A program made the translations under genes and the position numbers. This document shows, piece by piece, positions 57,364 to 64,000 of a stretch of DNA of 64,000 nt (positions within the stretch are counted from its first letter, which is position 1; each line of letters starts with the position of its first letter). The notes below the pieces were generated by a model. The model ran no database searches, was not told where the DNA came from, and saw only the letters and a program-made list of their open reading frames with translations. The DNA comes from Anaeramoeba flamelloides (lineage: Eukaryota > Metamonada > Anaeramoebidae), in the NCBI GenBank assembly GCA_027625915.1, contig JANTQA010000030.1:992001-1056000 (forward strand). The letters are read 5' to 3'.

Positions 57364-58878
57364 AATATAAAAGTGAATTAAAAATCAGATTTAAAAATTA
57401 TTTTTTCTTGATTAATTGAGTATATATATATAATGCATTTCCAAAAAAGTGGGGTGTATTTTTTTTTTACATTTCAGAAAAAATCACTTTGTTAATGAAG
57501 GTGTTTGTTAATTGACTAAACCAGATTAAGTTTAATATTAATAAAGATTGAATCAATGACTTGAGGGATTTAAATCAAAATGTGTTGTTGAAATATTTAC
57601 AAAAAAATGAAAAAAAAAAAGCATCTTTTTTGAAGAAAACAATGCACGACCAATTTCAATAAAAAACTAGAAAAAATGGAAAGGACACAAATGATTTTTT
57701 AAAATATCAAATGTAGTTATATGTTTTTCATTTTGATTGAAAACCTAACCCATTAACAAAAAAAAATGTTTACTCTTTTTTTTGTATGTGAAAAAAGAGA
57801 TAATAAGTACATTTTATCCAAGATTTTTTTGGGGAAAAAAAGGAAATATATATTAAATAATTTGAAAAAAATATCACATTTTTTAAAAGACTTCTAGTAA
57901 AGTCTTTTTTAGAGAAACATTCAAAATCAGTTACTGTTAAGATCACATATTAGATGTGGGCTATTATATTATTGATCGCCTTCATAATAATAAAAACAAT
58001 AATGAAATAAAAGAGGAAATCGGAGCTTTTCAAAAATAATATAAAATACATTTCATAATAGATAGCCCATGTTACATTTGAATTTTGAATTATTTTGTAT
58101 TGTTTTAAGTTTTTCTTTTCATAATGAAAAGTTTGCAAATAAATCAATAATTCTCTTTTTTATTTTTTCAACGGTGTTTTGTTAAAATGAAAAATGAAAA
58201 GGAATATGAAAATGTAAAATTGGAAAGTAGTAACAGATGAATTAATGAAAAAATTGGTTTCAAATATGAAAAAGAGAATAGATTTAGTTATTCAAATGGA
58301 AGGAGAATCGATAAATGGGCTTTACTAATTTTTTAAATTTTCTATTTTTTATTTAATACTTATTTCAAAATAAATGCCCCAATTTTTTTTAACAGTTTTT
58401 TTTCTTTTTTTTTCCTTTATTTTTAGAGAAAAAATAAATATCTCTTGAGTATAGAACTGATTATTAAAATCGAAATTTTTATATTAGAATAGATAACTTC
58501 AATTATTAAAAATATTTTTATTTAAAATTTGATTTTTTTTGGTACAGTGATTTTGAAATAGAGTTTACTTTTTTTTGGAAATTTACAAGACACATAAAAC
58601 AAAAATTATTTGTTAATTGCTTCACCATATTACTTATTGTTAAACAATTTAGATGAAAAGAGTTTTGGCTATCAATTCTCATGCACACATGAAGAACTAA
58701 CTGAATATTTTCTTTATCTCTTGTAGAACATATTCAAAAATAGCATCACTTAAAAAAAGATATTAATATGTTTGAATAAAGGTTTACAATCAATCAGTTA
58801 CTGTTTACAATTCTGGTTCTTGTTTATAGTAGACTTTCTTTTGAGTCACTCAAACACCTCTTCAAAAAATCTAAGACT
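55555..58878. other. Gene-free spacer with (AT)n
   Basis: More than 3 kb with no supported gene. An AT dinucleotide repeat of about 22 units lies at about 57314-57358. Small frames here resemble no family. Confidence 0.4.
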
Positions 58879-59050
58879 AACTGGTATTTGAATATTAAAT
58901 GGAAAAAACTTTTCACTTCCTTTTCCATTCTTTCTGATATAAATTGAGTTCTCAAAGAAGTGGGTTGTAATACTAAAACTCTATTGGAAAAGGAAGTTTG
59001 AAAATGAAAGTAAAAATTTTTTCCCATAAAGAATTGAAATACCATTCACC
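58879..59050. repeat. MITE-like element, family G copy 2
   Basis: Left end AACTGGTATTTGAATATTAA and right end, in reverse complement, GAATGGTATTTCAATTCTTT, each continuing into ATGGGAAAAA- and ACTT-C. The inner block GAGTTCTCAAAGAAGTGG-GT is identical to that of copy 1 at 21.3 kb. It ends only about 45 bases before family-D copy 2. Confidence 0.8.
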
Positions 59051-59093
59051 AAAGTATTTTTAAAACTTTCAGTTTATTTCAAAAACCTTCCAA

Positions 59094-59318
59094 TACTATT
59101 TGTTGCAAAATAAATGGAACAAAATTTTCATTTAACTTTCCACAAAAAAAGATTTTATCGATAATCAGGGGAAAATTTCAGATTTTTAATTCTTATAAGA
59201 AGCTTAAATTATTAACCTTCGAGAATTGTGTCCTTTGGAGAATTTATTTTAATTCTTGGAGTTTTTTGATTTTTTTATTTTAATGAAAATTTTGATCTTT
59301 TTATTTTACAATTAACTG
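59094..59318. repeat. MITE-like element, family D copy 2
   Basis: The same 225-base length as copy 1 at 12895-13119, with matching ends and blocks AAATAAATGGAACAAA, GCTTAAATTATTAAC and TTGATCTTTTTATTTTACAA. It ends about 105 bases before the start codon of the PH-domain gene, so it probably lies in that gene's promoter or 5' UTR. Confidence 0.8.
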
Positions 59319-59423
59319 TCTTTTTAAAACTGTTAGTCACTTTGTAAAACTCACGAGATTTTATCTGATGAAATTTCTAATTTAATCATCATTTTTTCTC
59401 TATTTCAAATCAAGTTTCAAATT

Positions 59424-60021
59424 ATGGAACAAGAAACAAAAAATGCTGACACCTTTTATTTTGATGAAATCTACAAAACTGGTTACCTCACTAAAAAGTA
59501 ATAACTTAAACCCAAACTCTTGTTGTTGCTCAGGGTCGTTAATAATAATTTCTTTTTCTTTTGTTTATTATTTAAATGATTTTTTTAATTTGAAAAAAGG
59601 AGATTTGGAAACAAATGTAAAACTTTTTTTATATCTTTTCTTATTGGTTAACACACTGTTAATTTTTAATTACTTACTTTTGGTTTCAACATCTTTTTTC
59701 ACTTGGGTTCTTTTACAAAAATCAAAAATGATTAATAAATCCATAAAAGGGATAAAAAGGTATTTTGTTCTTAAAGGAAACCAATTGTTATATTACAACA
59801 ACCACAACACCGAAAATTCCTTACTAAAAGGAACAGTTAATTGCAATGAAGTTGATATTCAGGACTATCCTTTGCGGGACAATAGCTTTTTAATCAAAAA
59901 AGAAGGATGCAAAGATTTCCCTCTCTGCGCCGCTAGCCTTGTAGAGAAAGAAGATTGGATCGACGCCCTAAAAGCAGTTTCTCAAAATCAACCACCAAAA
60001 ACAATAAAGAAAGAACATTGA
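59424..60021 (+). CDS. Small single PH-domain protein, three exons including a micro-exon
   Basis: PH domains bind phosphoinositides or proteins and bring their host to membranes. I reconstruct exon 1 as 59424-59497, a micro-exon at 59600-59616 (17 nt; or 59603-59616, 14 nt) and exon 3 as 59750-60021, giving 120 or 119 residues. Phases fit: exon 1 ends two bases into a codon and the micro-exon ends one base into the next, which exon 3 completes as Trp. The result is a continuous PH start, GYLTKK-(R)FGNKW-IKRYFVL, followed by KGNQLLYYNNHNTENSLLKG and an ending CAASLVEKEDWIDALKAVS with the invariant PH tryptophan in its last helix. Without the micro-exon the first two strands do not join properly. 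The two acceptors form an AAGGAG (NAGNAG) pair differing by one Arg codon. The domain is essentially the whole protein. The target membrane is unknown. Two MITEs lie directly upstream. Confidence 0.85.
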
Positions 60022-61149
60022 AGTTTAAGAATATATTGATTAAAAAAGTCTGATTAATACCTTTATCTTTTTTGTTTTGTTAGTTTCCAAATAACAATAA
60101 GCAACAAATTTTTACTTTTTTTTTTTACTTTATTTTTTTTTGGTTTGTGATTTTTTTATTTTTCGAAAATGACTTGTTTTTTCGCAAATCGTTTTGATCA
60201 ATTTTTTAGTCAGTCCAAAAATACCATTTTTTCGTATTTCAAATACACACCACAATAAGAATTCAAAACTGTTTAAGAGACTTTTTGAAAGGATTTACAG
60301 ATCCTGTTGCTGTTTTGAATATGGATTTGTTTTCCAAGATCCAATATTAGTATTTAGGAAATCTGAATTAACAGATACTTTATAAAAATTAACGAAAAAA
60401 AAAAAAAAAAGCTAATAAAACTAAGTCGAATTCTTTTCATAAAGGTGCTGAATTATTAGACATTTAAATCGAAAAGGGAAAAAATTTCTGCTTTTTCGCT
60501 TTTTTTCAATTTTTCAAAGGCTCTTTTATTAAGGGTTCTTTGTTTACCAAACATAAACCACATAATTTGACATCATCAAAAAATACCAAACCAATTAATA
60601 GAGATCCACAAGTTTCGATCATCAATCATAAAAAAATCTATTTTTTTTTTTATTTTTATTACTACTCTAGTCAAAACAAAGTGTGCAAAAAGATTAATGC
60701 GTGTTTCAGAATAAAATTGCATGTTTTTTTGTTATAGAAGACCTATACATTAAACAATCAAAGGAACTGATAATAAACCCTAAAAAAATATGGTATTGGT
60801 TTCTTAAAGTTCTATTATTTAAAAAGAAATTCTAAAAATGAAGAATCAAATTGGAAAATTTATCTCAAAAAATAAAGTAAATTTTTGAAAATTTTTCTTA
60901 TAACAAAACAAAAAAATTGTGAATATTATGGAAAATTTTCAAACATTTGCATTCATAATTTAAATTTTACTGAAAATAACCAGACCTTTACCTTCAAAAT
61001 TGATTTGAACTTAGGTATACTATTTGGTAGTAGATTGGATGTTACCTTGGTAGAAGAAGAAAAAAAAGCACAGATAATATTTTGAAACAGGATAATAGTC
61101 TTTGTGCATGCATTATTTTGATCACAGTAAAGGCGGAGTTTTTACCCAC
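60022..61149. other. Spacer with short unassigned frames
   Basis: Plus-strand frames at 60194-60385 (with a readable GFTDPVAVLNMDLFSKI in another frame) and 60885-61085 (FKIDLNLGILFGSRLDVTL) look slightly protein-like, but I cannot link them with valid splice phases or name a family. They may be pieces of an eroded or unrecognised gene. Confidence 0.25.
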
Positions 61150-61340
61150 TCTTGTTTGCTGTTGGGTTTTCTAGGATCGAAAAGAATTAAGTGTAATCTT
61201 TGATTTTTCTCTGTTCTTACGAATTCTGGAATAGCAATTTAAAGTGTTTTACTTTTTTGTAATCTAAAGAAAATTTTTGTAATTTTCTTTTAATCTCAAA
61301 AATTAAAAAAAAGTCTAACAGCTCTTTTCTTGAGGTTTTC
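61150..61340. repeat. Two diverged hairpin units of the array family
   Basis: About 61163-61235 (GGGTTTTCTAGGATCGAAAA to GAATTCTGGAATAG) and about 61270-61330 match single units of arrays 2 and 3 but are more diverged. Confidence 0.6.
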
Positions 61341-61654
61341 TGTTTTATTCTGGAAACCTATAGTTCTTCAAAGTAGATAATAAGTATAAGAAATGTTAAA
61401 GACATTTGTTTTTAAAATTGAGAAATAATATGATAAATAAAAAATTCCACCCTTACTCTAAAATGAAAAGAAACAAAAAAAAAAAACACCGGCACTTTAC
61501 AGTACTCGAAGGCACTCCTGAATTCCTAATTTTTTTTTTTAGAAATTTTTTAAACATTTCAATATACTTTTCTGATTCACAAGGGCTAATAAAATTATCA
61601 AGTTTTTTTTTATTAATAATATTTTCAATCTTATTATTGTTCATAATTTTATAA
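61341..61654. other. Gene-free spacer
   Basis: Short frames only; nothing recognised. Confidence 0.35.
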
Positions 61655-61838
61655 TTAGTTCCAATTTTAAGGAACAATTTAAACGAAATTTAAGGAACAA
61701 GAAAAAACTTAAAACCCAAAATTTAGATTTTACTTGTATATTTATAAAAGAAAAAATTCCAATTATGTGACTGAAATTTTTTTTTTTTGTGCCATAAATC
61801 TACTTGAAGTTTGTGCATTAAAAGTGGGACAAGCCACA
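61655..61838. repeat. Foldback MITE, family F copy 2 (diverged)
   Basis: The left part (AGTTCCAATTTTAAGGAACA, then AAATTTAAGGAACAAG) and right part (TTTGTGCCATAAATCTACTT, then AAAGTGGGACAAG) match the two arms of the element at 17021-17224. They are more decayed, so this is an older copy. Confidence 0.6.
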
Positions 61839-61894
61839 GAAATATTAAAATTCTTAAATTCAGATATCCAGATTTTACAATCATTTTGATAGGA

Positions 61895-62170
61895 TGGACA
61901 GTCGTTAGGTTTTCCAGGATTCAAAAGAATTGCGTAAAATCGTTGATTTTACTCTATTCTTTTAAATTCTGGAAAACCGCAGTTAGCTTTTTTTTTAATT
62001 TTAGAAATAAAAAGAAAATTTCAAAAATTTTCTTTCTATTTCTAAAATTAAAAAAAAGCGCCGTTAGGTTTTTTTTACTTTTTGAAATGTAAAGAAAATT
62101 TATTTAATTTTCTTTACATTACAAAAAGCAAAAAAAAAAACCTAGGGACTCTACGGCACTTGATGACACG
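61895..62170. repeat. Tandem hairpin array 3
   Basis: Three adjoining palindromes: about 61903-61980 (GTTTTCCAGGATTCAAAAGA against TCTTTTAAATTCTGGAAAAC), about 61984-62060 (TTTTTTTAATTTTAGAAATA against its complement) and about 62064-62146 (GGTTTTTTTTACTTTTTGAA against its complement), followed by CCTAGGGACTCTACGGCACT. The stems are 25-38 pairs long and well kept, so this is the cleanest of the three arrays. Confidence 0.85.
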
Positions 62171-62344
62171 ATCACAGAGAAAATTATTCAAATCTTGAGT
62201 GATATCTGAATTATTTATTTTTTACATAATTTACCAGATTGTGGTTTATCTTGCTTCGTTATATACAAATATAAGGCTAAGATACTTTGTTCGCTTTCCA
62301 AATTTCAATATAGATCTTAAACTTTTCATTTTAAATTTCTTTTT

Positions 62345-62425
62345 TGTTTTTTGGTTTTCCATAATGCAAAAGAATTAAGTATAATCTTTGATTTTTCTCT
62401 GTTCTTATAAATTCTGGAAAATCCA
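62345..62425. repeat. Solitary hairpin unit of the array family
   Basis: GGTTTTCCATAATGCAAAAG to GTTCTTATAAATTCTGGAAA is the same unit as 61163-61235 and 61903-61980, standing alone. Confidence 0.65.
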
Positions 62426-62869
62426 AATAAAACTGTTTGTTAAAATTAACCTAGATATTAGGGATTTTTATTTTCTAACTAGACATTTAAGCGAACAAAA
62501 TATTGGAAGAAAATATTGAATATCATTCAAAAAGCTTTCTCGTAAGTTTGAAATCTAAAACCTTTTGTTGTGGTTTGAAGACCAAAAGTTTGGGTATATA
62601 ATGTGTTTCGATTACAAGTTCTGTATCTTTTTAAAGTCTTTGGGTCTGGCAATATTTTTTAAAAATAACCAATAGATTGGGAACCTTTATTACTATTATC
62701 ATTTATTCATCATTTTGAAGGATTTAAATCTTTTTATTTTTATTTATATATGTTTAAGAGCAAGACATTGAGAATAATTATAATTATGATTATAATTACC
62801 AATTCCACTTGAATATTTGAAAATTGGATCATTACTCAGCGATATTTTTTCTTTTTCATTTTCCAGTGT
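62426..62869. other. Gene-free spacer
   Basis: No gene, RNA or repeat arm recognised. Confidence 0.35.
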
Positions 62870-63190
62870 ATTTAGTTTTTGTATTTAGTTTGTTATTTGT
62901 TGTAGCAAATTAGATCCTGAGTTTCCATCAATCAACAACAACCCATATTGTTACATTAGTTCAACAATCTTCTTAGTTATAATCCTCCTTTTGGATCCCC
63001 TTCCTGACCCATAATCATGGGCTTTTTCCAGCTCAAAATTATAATTATGGTTCTTCAAACACTTCAATATCATCTTAGATCACTTCAAACAATATCATTT
63101 TGTTGTTCTCTCAGTCCAAACTCAAATCATAACCAGGGATTATTTCAAAATCAAAATCATAGGAACTGAGATTTGATTACTTTATGTCCA
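62870..63190 (+). pseudogene. Eroded Asn/Gln-rich coding-like sequence
   Basis: Readable pieces in different plus-strand frames include THNHGLFPAQNYNYGSSNTS and PNSNHNQGLFQNQNHRN, with several stops between. The repeated pattern (N-H-x-G-L-F-x-x-Q-N) and the higher C content than flanks suggest a former Asn/Gln-rich coding repeat. Function cannot be inferred. Confidence 0.3.
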
Positions 63191-63445
63191 TAATGGAATT
63201 TTTGTTTAAAAAAATAATACTACCAATTTACAATTAAAATTTGTTTTAAGAAAGGCCTAAAATTAAATTTACAAACTAGACTACCCAACTCCAACTTTAG
63301 GAAAGGAACTTTCCCCTTGGATAAAAATAAACAATAAAAAAAATCAAAAAAAATAAAATAAAAAATAAAATTTTCAAGAAAAAAATAACAAGAAAAAAAA
63401 GCAAGAAAATGAAAAAAAAAATATTTTATTCGGATTCAAACATCA

Positions 63446-64000
63446 TTAATTTTTTTTTTTTTTTTGATAAGTTGTTAACTTTTTTTTTTTTTTTTGATAG
63501 GTATTCGATTTAAATTTTTTTAAAGGATGAGAAAATTTTTTCTCGCCATGAATTTTTTTTTTTTCCAAATTGATGATCTTTTTTCTTGCCTTTTCAAAAC
63601 GAATAATGTTCATCAAATCCTTTTTTTGCTGAATAATTCTTTCTTTTTTGTATTTTTGTTTCCAAATTTTTTTTTTTTGTTGATCATTTTTTAAAACATA
63701 TTGTATGGAATTTTGGATGATCAATTCGCCGCCGGTATAATTTTTCCCCGAATTAATTTTTGATATCCAGTATGAAGCCTTCATTTTTTTATTATTCTCA
63801 ATAGTTTCCATGTTCGCATTATTTGCAGTATTCTCAACAACAATCCCATTACCGACTTTTCTTTTCTGATCTGGATTTGGGCTTGAACTTGAACTTGAAT
63901 TTGGATTTGAATCGGAATCGGAATCAGAAAGGTAGTTGGGCTCAGAATCAGAATCAAAATAGGAATCATTTGAGTTAAAGTGGTGATCTTTATTTGGGAA
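63446..64000 (-). CDS. Partial hypothetical protein, open at the right edge
   Basis: The frame is open from 64000 to a TAA at 63446, about 184 codons without its start. It begins FPNKDHHFNSNDSYFDSDSE, with an Asp-Ser repeat and a Ser-rich low-complexity region, then a more ordered part (METIENNKKMKASYWISKIN, YTGGELIIQNSIQYVLKND), then a long Lys-rich predicted helix (QQKKKIWKQKYKKERIIQQK and onward) and a final poly-Lys tail with two TYQKKKKK copies. The acidic-then-basic layout would suit a nuclear or nucleic-acid-binding protein, but this is a guess and I recognise no family. Met at 63811 is internal, not the likely start. Confidence 0.6.
   Translation of the reverse strand, partial: FPNKDHHFNSNDSYFDSDSEPNYLSDSDSDSNPNSSSSSSPNPDQKRKVGNGIVVENTANNANMETIENNKKMKASYWISKINSGKNYTGGELIIQNSIQYVLKNDQQKKKIWKQKYKKERIIQQKKDLMNIIRFEKARKKIINLEKKKIHGEKKFSHPLKKFKSNTYQKKKKKLTTYQKKKKN

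Noticed and set aside
1-64000. CRISPR arrays, rRNA genes and tRNA genes
   Set aside because: No regularly spaced direct repeats with unique spacers, and no rRNA or tRNA sequence was recognised; this is eukaryotic nuclear-type DNA.

Overview
The window is nuclear DNA from a very A+T-rich, intron-bearing microbial eukaryote. Genes carry short GT-AG introns (donors GTAAGT, GTATGT, GTATGA), start codons sit in A-rich context, every complete gene seen ends in TAA, and the standard genetic code fits all reconstructed exons. The gene set combines dynactin p50, Arp2, Furry and Alg10 with a bacterial-type carbamate kinase of the arginine deiminase pathway. Together with long Lys/Glu tracts and U-box and BTB proteins, this suggests a free-living anaerobic or microaerophilic amoeboid protist (Anaeramoeba-like is my best guess). 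That placement is inference, not a proven identification.

Layout. 0-2 kb: a foldback element, then the 3' coding exon of ALG10 (+). 2-5 kb: gene-free DNA with the first array of tandem hairpins. 5.1-11.1 kb: a dynactin p50 (DCTN2) gene on the minus strand in three exons, one intron being about 4.8 kb and holding a decayed LINE-like fragment and foldback sequences. 12 kb: uS19/RPS15 (+), head-to-head with DCTN2. 12.9-17.2 kb: dense MITE-like and inverted repeats. 18.1-19.7 kb: carbamate kinase, five exons (+). 21.6-23.1 kb: a BTB-BACK-ThuA-like gene (-), less A+T-rich than its surroundings, with two apparent lesions. 26.9-30.5 kb: a 1210-residue U-box protein (-) with about six PH-like modules. 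30.5-35.9 kb: no clear gene. 35.9-39.6 kb: eL15/RPL15 (-) and ARP2 (+), head-to-head. 43.9-55.6 kb: a giant Furry/Tao3/Mor2 homologue (+), whose frame is broken once inside an A21 run. 59.4-60.0 kb: a small PH-domain protein (+) with a micro-exon. 63.4 kb to the right edge: an open coding region (-).

How the genes relate. There is no operon-like organisation; these are ordinary housekeeping and cytoskeletal genes. Dynactin p50 (microtubule motor adaptor), Arp2 (branched actin nucleation), Furry (NDR-kinase scaffold for cell shape) and the PH protein (membrane targeting) would all act on cell morphology and traffic. RPS15 and RPL15 are ribosomal. ALG10 completes the N-glycan precursor. Carbamate kinase would make ATP anaerobically from arginine.

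The most unusual content is the non-coding part: at least six families of short inverted-repeat elements, several present twice in this window, plus three arrays of tandem hairpins sharing a junction motif. The most unusual proteins are the U-box/PH-repeat protein and the BTB-ThuA fusion.
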